Assembly (NCBI GenBank): GCA_964418085.1
Contig: CAYQKB010000019.1
Location: forward strand, 1-21,835
Length of the DNA stretch: 21,835 nucleotides
Reading direction: 5' to 3'
From: JBBTYG01 sp964418085
Lineage (GTDB): Bacteria; Patescibacteriota; Minisyncoccia; UBA6257; 2-01-FULL-56-20
Of the stretch, positions 1-7,283 are shown piece after piece. Under the pieces are notes generated by a model, which ran no database searches, had not been told where the DNA came from, and saw only the letters and a program-made list of their open reading frames with translations. Position 1 is the stretch's first letter. Each line of letters opens with the position of its first letter. Made by a program: the position numbers and the translations under genes.

Positions 1-989
1 CGAAGTTTAAAGAAATCAGCGAAGCGTATCAGGTGCTCTCCGATAAAAATAAACGGACGAATTACGATCGGTTCGGAACCGCGGAGCCGAACATGGGCTT
101 CGGCGGCGGAGCAAGTCAAGGCGGATTCCAGGGATTCCCGGGTGGCCAAAACTGGGGAGATTTTGGTTTCTCGGCCGACGGCGCAAATTTTGGCGACATC
201 AGCGACATTTTCGAATCATTTTTCGAGGGAATCGGCGTGAAGCCGCGCAGGCGGACGTACGAACGGGGAGCGGATCTCGAAACAATGGAAGAGGTAACCC
301 TCGAGGAAGCGTTTCGCGGAACGGTTAAGCATATAAAAATAAAAACGCTCGTGCGTTGTGAGACGTGTAAGGGGCAAGGTGGCGATGCCGCCGCCGGATT
401 CAAGCAGTGTTCCACGTGCGGTGGCCAGGGAGAGATCCGCGAACAGAAAAAAACATTCTTCGGCAGCTTTTCGCAGGTGAAGCTCTGTGATTCGTGCCGA
501 GGCTCCGGGCAAATCCCGAATAAAGTATGCGCCACCTGCCACGGCGTTGGAAAAATTTCCGGCAATCGGGATATAAAAGTTGAAATAGTCCCGGGCATCG
601 AAAACGATCAGCTCATAAAAATACAATCCGCAGGCGAGGCAGGGGATAAAGGCTCCGCCGCTGGTGATCTCTATGTCCGTATAAAGGTCCAGCAGCATCA
701 TGTGTTTGAACGCCGGGGGAACGACCTCATCACCAAAAAAGATTTGAACATTTTTGACCTATTAATCGGCCGTAAGATTGAAATTTCGACAATCGCCGGG
801 GGAAAAGTGAGTATTGAAATTCCGGCGCATTTTAACCTTAAAGAAAATCTCCGCGTTGCAGGCGAGGGCATGCCGCGTCTCGGCGGCTCCGGCCGTGGCG
901 ACCTGCTCGTGAACTTCACCGTCAAAGCCCCGAAAAAATTGAGCGGCAAAGGAAAAAAGCTATTGGAAGAAATCGAAAAAGGGGAGTAG
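1..989 (+). CDS. dnaJ: Chaperone DnaJ (Hsp40), 5' end outside window
   Basis: DnaJ is the J-domain co-chaperone that delivers unfolded clients to DnaK and stimulates its ATPase. The reading frame is open from base 3 and starts inside the J domain (KFKEISEAYQVLSD), so roughly the first 45 residues, including the HPD motif, lie outside the window. Next comes a Gly/Phe-rich linker, then four zinc-binding CxxCxGxG-type motifs (CETCKGQG, CSTCGGQG, CDSCRGSG, CATCHGVG, about 370-560 in DNA coordinates). The two beta-rich client-binding domains follow, with the usual GDLYV and GDLLV motifs. The visible part is full length for a type I DnaJ. The family is certain. The in-frame GTG at 33 is not the start, because J-domain sequence continues upstream of it. 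A hairpin terminator follows the stop codon. Confidence 0.97.
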   Translation, partial: KFKEISEAYQVLSDKNKRTNYDRFGTAEPNMGFGGGASQGGFQGFPGGQNWGDFGFSADGANFGDISDIFESFFEGIGVKPRRRTYERGADLETMEEVTLEEAFRGTVKHIKIKTLVRCETCKGQGGDAAAGFKQCSTCGGQGEIREQKKTFFGSFSQVKLCDSCRGSGQIPNKVCATCHGVGKISGNRDIKVEIVPGIENDQLIKIQSAGEAGDKGSAAGDLYVRIKVQQHHVFERRGNDLITKKDLNIFDLLIGRKIEISTIAGGKVSIEIPAHFNLKENLRVAGEGMPRLGGSGRGDLLVNFTVKAPKKLSGKGKKLLEEIEKGE

Positions 990-1016
990 GGATTATTTCC
1001 CGTTAATAGAAAATTG

Positions 1017-1053
1017 AAAAGCCACGGAGCGTTCTTCGCACCGTGGCTTTTTT
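1017..1053. terminator. Intrinsic terminator between dnaJ and convergent gene
   Basis: Perfect stem GCCACGG (1021-1027) / CCGTGGC (1041-1047), preceded by AAAA and followed by six T. It lies between two converging genes and has an A-run on its left, so it may work in both directions. Confidence 0.85.
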
Positions 1054-1094
1054 GATTTAAGTTTTACTTTTCTAGCTGTTGCCAGAACCGGCCA

Positions 1095-2138
1095 TCAATC
1101 GTCGAGGCCGGCGAGCTCGATGCTATTCCACATCTTCTTGAGTTTTTGGAGCGGCTCGCGAGTGGATATTCCGAGGCGGGTCTTGATCTTCTTCACCTTG
1201 ACCCACGGCAAGAAGCCGAAGAGCGTGTGATGCGGAGCGCGGTTGAGAAGGATGCCCTCGATTGCATTTTCCCGCTCCTTGAGTTGAGCTACTGCAACGG
1301 AATGCATCGCGAGTTCTTTCCTGAATTTGACTTTACACTCCTCGATCTCTCGCTTTTTCTCCTCGAGCAAAATTCCCCGCTCGGCATACTTTTCCGCGAG
1401 GTTCGTTACGACTGTGTTTGCTTTTACGAGTTCAGCTTTATACTCCACAAGCTCGCCATTCAGCCCTTCGCAGGTCTCTGATTGGAGTCGTGTTTTTTCG
1501 ACCAAGCGTTCCGTCAGGCGGGCTCCCTCCGTAGCTTGGAAGCGCAGAGCTTCAAGCTCGTTGCGGCACTCCGCCAGTTCCCGCTCCATCTGCGAGCGCT
1601 TGTCGAGCGTCGCCGCCGCCTCGAGGTCTCCGAGCGTTGCTTGCTCGACAAGGAATCGGCAAAGAAGATTCGCATCGTCAACGAGGCGGTAGCCCTTTTT
1701 AATAAGCGCCTCTTTTTCTTTTGCAGTGTCTTTGTCTCCCAGGACGGACGGCATTCGACAAGCAAAGACCTGATCCTTTGTAGTTACGACGAGGGCATCA
1801 CGGCATTCGATCTGGGCCAGCCGGTCAGGGTGCGGAACGAACGGGGCATCAAGATTCACTTGCACCTTGTCTCCATTCCATGTGATTGGAGCGAAAAGTG
1901 TTGTTTTCAGATAATCGCCCTGTTTCTGCTCCGCGTAATGCTCCACCGAAAAAGCAACCACCCCATCTTTTCCTTTTTCAGGCGAGATTGTGATTGAATC
2001 CAGGTATCGAGTCATCGGACGCACGCTTGCTCTGCAGCTTGCCCCGAAAAAATCCATTCTCGTTGTGCCCGCGCGGGATGAATAAATTACTGCGACTTCA
2101 TTCTCGGTTCTTACTGACAGGTATAGACTAGCTTTCAT
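1095..2138 (-). CDS. Hypothetical coiled-coil protein, 347 aa
   Basis: I do not recognise this family. The chosen start is the ATG at 2138 (MKASLYLSV), preceded by a purine-rich AAAGAAAGAAG stretch. An in-frame GTG at 2207 would add 23 residues but has no good ribosome binding site. Residues 1 to about 150 look like a globular, beta-rich domain with no signal peptide or membrane segment. Residues about 180-300 are a long Glu/Lys/Arg/Leu-rich coiled coil (for example MERELAECRNELEAL). The last 45 residues are basic (KVKKIKTRLG). No catalytic motif is visible. It is transcribed away from glmS and towards dnaJ. The coding assignment is supported by an uninterrupted frame with heptad structure; open frames on the opposite strand look like shadows. 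Function is unknown; an oligomerising scaffold is a guess. Confidence 0.75.
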   Translation of the reverse strand: MKASLYLSVRTENEVAVIYSSRAGTTRMDFFGASCRASVRPMTRYLDSITISPEKGKDGVVAFSVEHYAEQKQGDYLKTTLFAPITWNGDKVQVNLDAPFVPHPDRLAQIECRDALVVTTKDQVFACRMPSVLGDKDTAKEKEALIKKGYRLVDDANLLCRFLVEQATLGDLEAAATLDKRSQMERELAECRNELEALRFQATEGARLTERLVEKTRLQSETCEGLNGELVEYKAELVKANTVVTNLAEKYAERGILLEEKKREIEECKVKFRKELAMHSVAVAQLKERENAIEGILLNRAPHHTLFGFLPWVKVKKIKTRLGISTREPLQKLKKMWNSIELAGLDD

Positions 2139-2159
2139 TTGGACTTCTTTCTTTTTGCT

Positions 2160-2174
2160 GACAACATCGTTGTC
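2160..2174. promoter_or_regulatory. 15-bp perfect inverted repeat upstream of the coiled-coil gene
   Basis: GACAAC-ATC-GTTGTC lies 21 bp upstream of the ATG at 2138. This dyad could be an operator or an mRNA hairpin. If the GTG at 2207 is the true start it is simply coding, so the role is uncertain. Confidence 0.35.
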
Positions 2175-2271
2175 AAAGAACGAACGGCATTGCTCATCGA
2201 GCAACACCTAGGCGGTCTGTCTTAACCCCCGCCGTGCCGGGTGCCATTTACTACGTTTCAATGGTGGCACT

Positions 2272-2300
2272 AAGATACTATATTTATATAGAAACGTCAA
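2272..2300 (-). promoter_or_regulatory. Sigma70-type promoter for the coiled-coil gene
   Basis: On the minus strand TTGACG (2300-2295) and TATCTT (2277-2272) are separated by 17 bp. Transcription would start near 2265, giving a leader of about 125 nt. The leader contains a GTGCCA...TGGCAC hairpin (2241-2270). The stretch 2139-2438 otherwise holds only this promoter, the dyad at 2160 and the glmS leader hairpin. Confidence 0.5.
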
Positions 2301-2370
2301 GCCGTGCCAACCGGATGCGGCCGTAATAAAACGAGGATTTTGCCGTCTCCATATCTGTAAGTTGATAGTT

Positions 2371-2397
2371 TGGCCGTAACGGATGTTACGGAAGCCA
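2371..2397 (+). promoter_or_regulatory. Hairpin in the glmS leader
   Basis: CGTAAC (2375-2380), loop GGAT, GTTACG (2385-2390), extended by TGGC / GCCA with a 3-nt bulge. It ends 41 nt before the glmS ATG. It could be an operator dyad or an RNA hairpin. It does not resemble the glmS ribozyme, which is far larger. Confidence 0.45.
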
Positions 2398-2438
2398 TTT
2401 TTCGAACGTTGAAAATTAAAAATAAGGAAGGAAAAAAT

Positions 2439-4271
2439 ATGTGTGGAATAATCGGGACGATTGGGAAAGGAAATGTTGTGCCCTCTGTGCTCGCAGGGTT
2501 GAAATGCCTCGAATACCGTGGATATGATTCCGCAGGTATCGCGCTTTTTGGGGAGGATAGATCTCTTAAGCGCTTGCGCGTGAAAGGAAAAATACAGGAT
2601 CTTGAGGCGGGGTTGAAAGAGCAGCCGCTCGCGGGATCGGTGGCCATCGGGCACACCCGCTGGGCCACGCATGGCCAGCCGTCGGTTGAGAATGCTCACC
2701 CGCACGCGAGCCATGATCGCATCGCGCTTGTCCATAACGGGATTATCGAAAATCACGCAGAGCTGCGCTCCGAGCTCGAAGCTGCGGGCTATGTATTCGA
2801 GTCCACGACCGATACGGAAGTGGCTGCGCACAAAATCCATGAAGTGTTGGAGCTGGGTTATGGATTGAAGGAGGCGGTCCGCTTCGCACTCGCAAAAATT
2901 ACAGGCACGTATGCGCTCGGCATTATCGCTCGCGACGAGCCAGACCGGATCCTCGCGGCACGGCGCGGCAGCCCGCTCGTTATCGGAATTGGAAACGGCG
3001 AGAACTTCCTTGCGTCCGATATGACCGCGCTCATTTCGAGGACGAACAAGTTCATTATCCTCGAGGACGGCGACATCGCGGATATCAGATTTGATAAAAT
3101 CGTCGTCTACGGAAGTGGCGGGCAGGAAGTCGTGCGGCCGATTACACGTTCGGAGATCGCTGAATCGGTCATGAACAAGGGCAATCATCGCCACTATATG
3201 GCGAAGGAAATCTTCGAACAGCCGCGAGCGATAGAGAGGGCTCTCGAAGGGCGGATTGATGGCGATGTCATCACCGATGCCGCGTTTGGTGCATCGGCAC
3301 AAGCGTTGTTTTGCGAAGCCCGGTCCGTGGCGATAGTCGCCTGTGGGACAAGCTTTCATGCCGGGCTCATTGCCAAGCACTGGATTGAAGAGCTCGTCGG
3401 AATTCCGGTGAGCGTGGAGGTTGCGAGCGAATTCCGCTATCGCCGGTGTGCCGTGCCGGAAAAGTGCCTTTTTGTCACAATCTCCCAGTCGGGAGAGACT
3501 GCCGACACTCTTGCGGCGCTGCAGCAGGCGAGAACGCTCGGGTATATTCACACTACGGCGATTTGCAACGTCCAGGGCAGCTCGCTCACGCGCGAATCTG
3601 ATTCCGTGTTCATGACGCGGGCAGGGGCGGAGATCGGAGTTGCCTCCACAAAGGCATTTACGACGCAGCTTGCGGCGCTTTTCATTCTCGCCATCCTGCT
3701 CTCGCGTGGGCGAAGGAACGGACAAGTAAAAGAAAAGGAACTCGTCTTTCTTTTGAAATCGGTTCCACGGGAAATCGAGCCTGCGCTCGAGAAGAGTGCG
3801 GACATCAGGCGGCTTGCCGAAGTGATCGCCCAGAAAGACCACGCGCTCTATCTGGGGCGTGGAACGATGTATCCCGTCGCCATGGAGGGCGCGCTGAAGC
3901 TCAAAGAAATATCCTACATTCACGCGGAGGCATATCCGGCGGGAGAGCTGAAGCACGGACCGCTCGCGCTCGTGGACGAAAACATGCCGGTCATCGCCAT
4001 CGCGCCGCGAAACGGGTACATTCAAAAATTAAGATCAAACCTGGAGGAAGTTCGCGCGCGCGGAGGCCGGCTCTACGTCCTTACGGATTCCGCCACGGGA
4101 ATAAATCCGTCGCCGGATATGGAGATAGTCAGATTCCAGCCGATGAATGATCTCCTCACCCCGTTTGTCTACACAGTTCCCCTGCAGCTTCTCGCGTATT
4201 ATGCGGCGGTACTGAAAGGTGCCGACGTGGACCAGCCAAGGAACTTGGCAAAGTCCGTTACCGTGGAGTAA
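2439..4271 (+). CDS. glmS: Glutamine--fructose-6-phosphate aminotransferase (isomerizing)
   Basis: GlmS makes glucosamine-6-phosphate from fructose-6-phosphate and glutamine, the first step towards UDP-GlcNAc and peptidoglycan. The start at 2439 is fixed by the family: MCGIIG exposes Cys2, the glutaminase nucleophile, and AAGGAAGG sits at 2424-2431. The glutaminase domain (about 1-240) has LEYRGYDSAGIAL, GHTRWATHG and NGIIEN. The two SIS sugar-isomerase domains follow, with ACGTSFHAG (about 301-309), SQSGETADT (about 349-357), GAEIGVASTKAFTTQL and the C-terminal AYPAGELKHGPLALVDE. It ends NLAKSVTVE, the usual GlmS tail. At 610 aa it is standard length and intact. It stands alone between its own leader hairpin and a terminator. 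The upstream in-frame codons to 2370 are not needed. Function is certain. Confidence 0.98.
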   Translation: MCGIIGTIGKGNVVPSVLAGLKCLEYRGYDSAGIALFGEDRSLKRLRVKGKIQDLEAGLKEQPLAGSVAIGHTRWATHGQPSVENAHPHASHDRIALVHNGIIENHAELRSELEAAGYVFESTTDTEVAAHKIHEVLELGYGLKEAVRFALAKITGTYALGIIARDEPDRILAARRGSPLVIGIGNGENFLASDMTALISRTNKFIILEDGDIADIRFDKIVVYGSGGQEVVRPITRSEIAESVMNKGNHRHYMAKEIFEQPRAIERALEGRIDGDVITDAAFGASAQALFCEARSVAIVACGTSFHAGLIAKHWIEELVGIPVSVEVASEFRYRRCAVPEKCLFVTISQSGETADTLAALQQARTLGYIHTTAICNVQGSSLTRESDSVFMTRAGAEIGVASTKAFTTQLAALFILAILLSRGRRNGQVKEKELVFLLKSVPREIEPALEKSADIRRLAEVIAQKDHALYLGRGTMYPVAMEGALKLKEISYIHAEAYPAGELKHGPLALVDENMPVIAIAPRNGYIQKLRSNLEEVRARGGRLYVLTDSATGINPSPDMEIVRFQPMNDLLTPFVYTVPLQLLAYYAAVLKGADVDQPRNLAKSVTVE

Positions 4272-4298
4272 ATCAGTGTTTCATCGAAACTAAAACAA

Positions 4299-4327
4299 GC
4301 CGTACCCTCGTGGTGCGGCCCTTTTTT
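4299..4327. terminator. Intrinsic terminator after glmS
   Basis: GCCGTACC (4299-4306) pairs with GGTGCGGC (4312-4319), one G-U pair, loop CTCGT, then CC and six T (4322-4327). It separates glmS from the convergent tRNA gene. Confidence 0.85.
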
Positions 4328-4349
4328 ATGTCAAATGGAAATTTCCTTG

Positions 4350-4422
4350 TGCGCCCAGCAGGAATCGAACCTGCGACCGTCTCCTTAAAAGGGAGCTGCT
4401 CTACCGACTGAGCTATGGGCGC
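4350..4422 (-). tRNA. trnK: tRNA-Lys (anticodon UUU)
   Basis: A 73-nt cloverleaf on the minus strand: acceptor GCGCCCA / TGGGCGC, D arm GCTC...GAGC, anticodon loop CTTTTAA with anticodon TTT, variable CGGTC, T arm GCAGG-TTCGAAT-CCTGC, discriminator A. The first anticodon-stem pair (27-43) is a G-A mismatch; the other four pair. The 3' CCA is not encoded (next bases CAA), so it must be added by the CCA-adding enzyme. Confidence 0.96.
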
Positions 4423-4436
4423 TTATCCGCACACTT

Positions 4437-4464
4437 ATTGTACGGGTTTTTATTTTTTTTTCAA
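4437..4464 (-). promoter_or_regulatory. Promoter of tRNA-Lys
   Basis: Minus-strand TTGAAA (4464-4459) and TACAAT (4442-4437), 16-bp spacer. This places the start near 4430, a few bases before the mature tRNA 5' end at 4422. Confidence 0.6.
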
Positions 4465-4494
4465 TTTTTCTTCAACCCAAATAAAAATTCATCG

Positions 4495-4523
4495 TTGATG
4501 GACAATAAAATAGGATTTAAAAT
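4495..4523 (+). promoter_or_regulatory. Probable promoter of secD-secF
   Basis: TTGATG (4495-4500), 17-bp spacer, TAAAAT (4518-4523), predicting transcription from about 4530. The leader to the secD start is about 165 nt and holds a GGCCGC / GCGGCC hairpin (4561-4566 with 4576-4581). Confidence 0.5.
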
Positions 4524-4537
4524 CAAATTACTGTGGC

Positions 4538-4651
4538 ATGGGTAATATGCGCGTAAGCCCGGCCGCTTCTGTTCTGCGGCCATTCTCCTCGAACGACAGC
4601 GGGCGCGTTAAAACAGCTGGGATTCGGAAAACCAAAGTTCCCGCTCTTTAA
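4538..4651 (+). CDS. Possible 37-codon leader ORF before secD
   Basis: An ATG 8 nt after the predicted transcription start opens a 37-codon frame (MGNMRVSPAASVLRPF...) ending TAA at 4649-4651. It would be nearly leaderless. It is richer in G and C than the flanking DNA. I recognise no family, and it may be chance or a structured leader instead of a peptide. Confidence 0.15.
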   Translation: MGNMRVSPAASVLRPFSSNDSGRVKTAGIRKTKVPAL

Positions 4652-4696
4652 TTTCTTGACTTGGTACAGACCACTGGAGCGAGAGGGAAGGAAAGC

Positions 4697-6001
4697 GTGA
4701 ACAACTTTACTTTTTTTAAAAATATTTATACACTTATCGCCATGCGACAGAACCCCGGATTTTTTTTGACTCTGATAATCATTGTAGCGGTTATTGCCTC
4801 GGTGTTCGTATATCCAAAGTTTTTGGGAGCACAGTGGCTCCCGTGGCGGCTTGGACTCGATCTTATAGGAGGAAGCCATTTGGTGTATAAAATAGACCTC
4901 TCGCAAGTAAAAGAAACGGACAAGGATTCTGTCGTAAGCGGTATTCGCGACGTCATCGAAAAGCGTGTAAACCTGTTCGGCGTGAGCGAACCGCAAATTT
5001 ATACGGCCAAAACCGGCAGTGATGCCCAGCTGGTAGTTGAACTCGCGGGAATAAAAAATATCAGCGATGCGATTAATCAAATAGGGGAGACACCGCTTTT
5101 GGATTTCCGCGAAGTCGAGCAAAACGGATCCTCGACAACGTTCACTCCGACGAACCTTACGGGCCGCTATGTTTCCGGCGCCCAGCTCACGTTTGACCAG
5201 ACCACAGGAGCATCGCAGGTCGCGATTTCTTTTAACAACGAAGGAGCGAAAATATTTGAGGAAATGACGGGCAGGAATGTGGGCAAACCAATTGCAATTT
5301 TTCTCGACAACAATCTTATAGAAGCGCCGACGGTTCAGCAGAAAATATCCGGAGGTCATGCCGTGATTACCGGTAAGTTTTCAATAACGGAAGCGACTCA
5401 GCTTGTGCAGCGGTTCAACGCGGGAGCTCTTCCGGCGCCGATCACGCTTATCAATCAGCAAACCATCAGCCCGACGCTCGGCGCGGACTCGCTCCGGAAA
5501 GTCATCATAGCGGGCGCGGTCGGTACCATCCTTGTCATGATATTTATGCTGATGTATTACGACATGATGGGCCTCTTCGCCTCGTTCGCGCTTCTCATAT
5601 ATATCGCCCTCACGCTCGGACTTTTTAAATTGATTCCGCTTTTCACGATGTCGCTTGCCGGCCTCGCCGGATTTGTGCTCACCATCGGCATGGCCGTTGA
5701 CGCAAATGTGCTTATATTCGAACGCATTAAAGAAGAATTAAAGCGCGGGCTTACGAAAGCGGCAGCGGTGGAGGAAGGATTCCGCAGAGCATGGCCATCA
5801 ATCCGCGACTCAAACATCTCGACCATTATCACGGCAATCATCTTATATCTTTTCACTTCAAGCTTCGTGAAAGGGTTTGCGCTCACGCTTTTGATTGGTG
5901 TCTTGGTGAGCTTGTTTAGCGCGATTACCACTACGCGGCTCTTCCTCCGGATATTTCTGAAGGGAACGCAGTCAGCAGTCAAAAAGCCACTAAACCACTA
6001 A
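4697..6001 (+). CDS. secD: Protein translocase subunit SecD
   Basis: SecD works with SecF and SecYEG and uses the proton motive force to pull preproteins out of the channel. The GTG at 4697 was chosen because AGGGAAGG (4684-4691) sits at proper spacing. A later ATG at 4742 lacks a binding site and would cut just before the first membrane helix. After that helix comes the D1 motif GLDLIGGSHLVYKI, then the extracytoplasmic domain including GKPIAIFLDNNLIEAPTV and the FNAGALPAPI segment. About five membrane helices follow, with the conserved GMAVDANVLIFERIKEE (D4) motif. At 434 aa it is shorter than enterobacterial SecD (about 615 aa) because the periplasmic domain is small; this short form is usual in many bacteria. 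secF starts 5 bp after the stop, so the two form an operon. Confidence 0.95.
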   Translation: MNNFTFFKNIYTLIAMRQNPGFFLTLIIIVAVIASVFVYPKFLGAQWLPWRLGLDLIGGSHLVYKIDLSQVKETDKDSVVSGIRDVIEKRVNLFGVSEPQIYTAKTGSDAQLVVELAGIKNISDAINQIGETPLLDFREVEQNGSSTTFTPTNLTGRYVSGAQLTFDQTTGASQVAISFNNEGAKIFEEMTGRNVGKPIAIFLDNNLIEAPTVQQKISGGHAVITGKFSITEATQLVQRFNAGALPAPITLINQQTISPTLGADSLRKVIIAGAVGTILVMIFMLMYYDMMGLFASFALLIYIALTLGLFKLIPLFTMSLAGLAGFVLTIGMAVDANVLIFERIKEELKRGLTKAAAVEEGFRRAWPSIRDSNISTIITAIILYLFTSSFVKGFALTLLIGVLVSLFSAITTTRLFLRIFLKGTQSAVKKPLNH

Positions 6002-6006
6002 CCACT

Positions 6007-6909
6007 ATGCTCAACATCGTAGGACGAAGAAAAATATATTTTACCATCTCCGCAATCGCTGTCGGTGCGGCAATAGCATGCATACTCCTTTTCGGTTTCA
6101 AAGAAGCGGTTGATTTCAGCGGGGGAACACTATGGCAATTTAAAGTGAATGATGGAGCGTCGGCAGTTTCGAATATTAAAAATATTTTTCAAACTAATTT
6201 TGGCCATGAGGAAGCGGTTACAAACTTCGACGCACCGAATAATATCTTTCTCGTCCGGTTAAAAGAGATAAACGAAGCCGATCATCAGAAATTTTTACAA
6301 ACACTCAAGAGTAAGTTCAGCTCATTTGAGGAATTGAGCTTCCAGTCCATTGGTCCCTCGATCGGCGGCGAACTCCGGAAAAATGCGATCATCGCGCTTG
6401 TACTCGCGCTCATCGGAATATCGCTTTACATCGCGTATGCATTCCGAAAAGCGTCCCGTCCGATAAGTTCCTGGAAGTATGGAATAGTAACTCTTCTCAC
6501 GCTCTTCCATGACGTTGCGATTCCCGCGGGTCTCCTCGCATTTCTTGGACATCAATTGAATGTCGAGATAGACGGAAACTTTATTGTAGCGCTTCTCGTC
6601 GTCATGGGATTTTCCGTGCATGATACGATCGTAGTTTTCGATAGAATCAGAGAAAATCTTATTCTCCACCGCGACAGGAAAAAGTTTGCCGAGATTATTA
6701 ATGAAAGCGTAAACCAGACGCTCGCCAGGTCCATAAATACATCATTCACGCTAATTCTCGTGCTCGTGAGTTTGTATTTTGCGGGTCCGGTAAATCTCCA
6801 TTACTTCATTTTGACGCTCATAGTCGGTGTTTCGACGGGTATCTATTCATCCATTTTTATAGCAAGCCCCGGACTTCTTATGGTTGGGGGCAAAAATATA
6901 AAAAACTGA
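6007..6909 (+). CDS. secF: Protein translocase subunit SecF
   Basis: Partner of SecD in the SecDF export-assist complex. It is 300 aa, normal for SecF. An N-terminal membrane helix (residues about 10-30) leads to FKEAVDFSGGTLWQF, the SecF version of the D1 motif. A small extracytoplasmic domain follows, then SIGPSIGGELRKNAI entering the second helix. The final helices include the conserved VMGFSVHDTIVVFDRIREN. It starts 5 bp after secD and ends in TGA, showing that UGA is a stop codon in this organism. No clear terminator follows. The next signal is the strong promoter at 6957. Confidence 0.95.
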   Translation: MLNIVGRRKIYFTISAIAVGAAIACILLFGFKEAVDFSGGTLWQFKVNDGASAVSNIKNIFQTNFGHEEAVTNFDAPNNIFLVRLKEINEADHQKFLQTLKSKFSSFEELSFQSIGPSIGGELRKNAIIALVLALIGISLYIAYAFRKASRPISSWKYGIVTLLTLFHDVAIPAGLLAFLGHQLNVEIDGNFIVALLVVMGFSVHDTIVVFDRIRENLILHRDRKKFAEIINESVNQTLARSINTSFTLILVLVSLYFAGPVNLHYFILTLIVGVSTGIYSSIFIASPGLLMVGGKNIKN

Positions 6910-6956
6910 TTTAAGGCCTGGTATATATAGCTTTCCGGACTTTTGCACAGAGGGGG

Positions 6957-6986
6957 TTGACGAATTAGCGATTAATGTTTTATAAT
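6957..6986 (+). promoter_or_regulatory. Consensus sigma70 promoter
   Basis: TTGACG (6957-6962), 18-bp spacer, perfect TATAAT (6981-6986). Predicted start is about 6992-6994, exactly at the left arm of the inverted-repeat element. This is the best promoter match in the window. Confidence 0.75.
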
Positions 6987-6993
6987 TCAAACC

Positions 6994-7263
6994 AGAACCT
7001 ATCCCAAAATATCTTCTAGTCGCGTTGTGAGAGATTTTATTGTATCCGCGAGGCGCAATGAGGAAGCTGTGGTTTATTCCACTGCGACTGAGTTGCAACG
7101 AAGCGGGACGAGAAAATCTCCGCAACCCTTCGGGATACGGCCATTCTCGGCTGATACTGCGTCGACTCCTCCTCGTAGTGCGTGCAGCACAACTTCGTCG
7201 TCGCTTCTTGTATCACCCAAGAATGGCCAGTATCGAGACCGAATATATTTTGGGACAGGTTCT
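6994..7263 (+). other. 270-bp inverted-repeat element, candidate structured leader RNA or MITE-like element
   Basis: The two ends are near-perfect inverted repeats: 6994-7016 (AGAACCTATCCCAAAATATC...) pairs with 7241-7263 at 21 of 23 positions. The interior is rich in further pairings: GAGATTTT (7031-7038) with AAAATCTC (7113-7120); GTGG (7069-7072) with CCAC (7079-7082); a CCCTTCGGG mini-hairpin (about 7127-7133); GGCCATTCT (7139-7147) with AGAATGGCC (7220-7228); and, inside that, TGATAC (7152-7157) with GTATCA (7210-7215). A consensus promoter puts the 5' end of a transcript at the left arm, and the right arm ends 20 nt before the downstream ATG. It fits a multibranched RNA closed by a long terminal helix. 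A miniature inverted-repeat element is the alternative. It lacks recognisable RNase P, tmRNA, SRP or 6S signatures. This accounts for most of the gene-free stretch 6910-7283. Confidence 0.6.
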
Positions 7264-7283
7264 ACAAAAACATCTATAAAAAC

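Noticed and set aside
1146..1997. Several plus-strand open frames of 111-171 codons
   Set aside because: They overlap the coiled-coil gene on the other strand, are mutually overlapping and have low-complexity Ser/Arg composition.
2208..4025. 605-codon open frame on the minus strand
   Set aside because: It lies opposite glmS, whose motifs are unmistakable. The protein is Arg/His-rich without any domain; a codon-bias shadow.
4523..5359. 278-codon open frame on the minus strand
   Set aside because: Opposite secD and its leader; no recognisable domain and no plausible start signal.
6994..7263. RNase P RNA, tmRNA, SRP RNA or 6S RNA
   Set aside because: I looked for their conserved cores (for example GAGGAAAGTCC, a T-arm GGTTCGA end, the SRP GGAA-loop helix) and found none.
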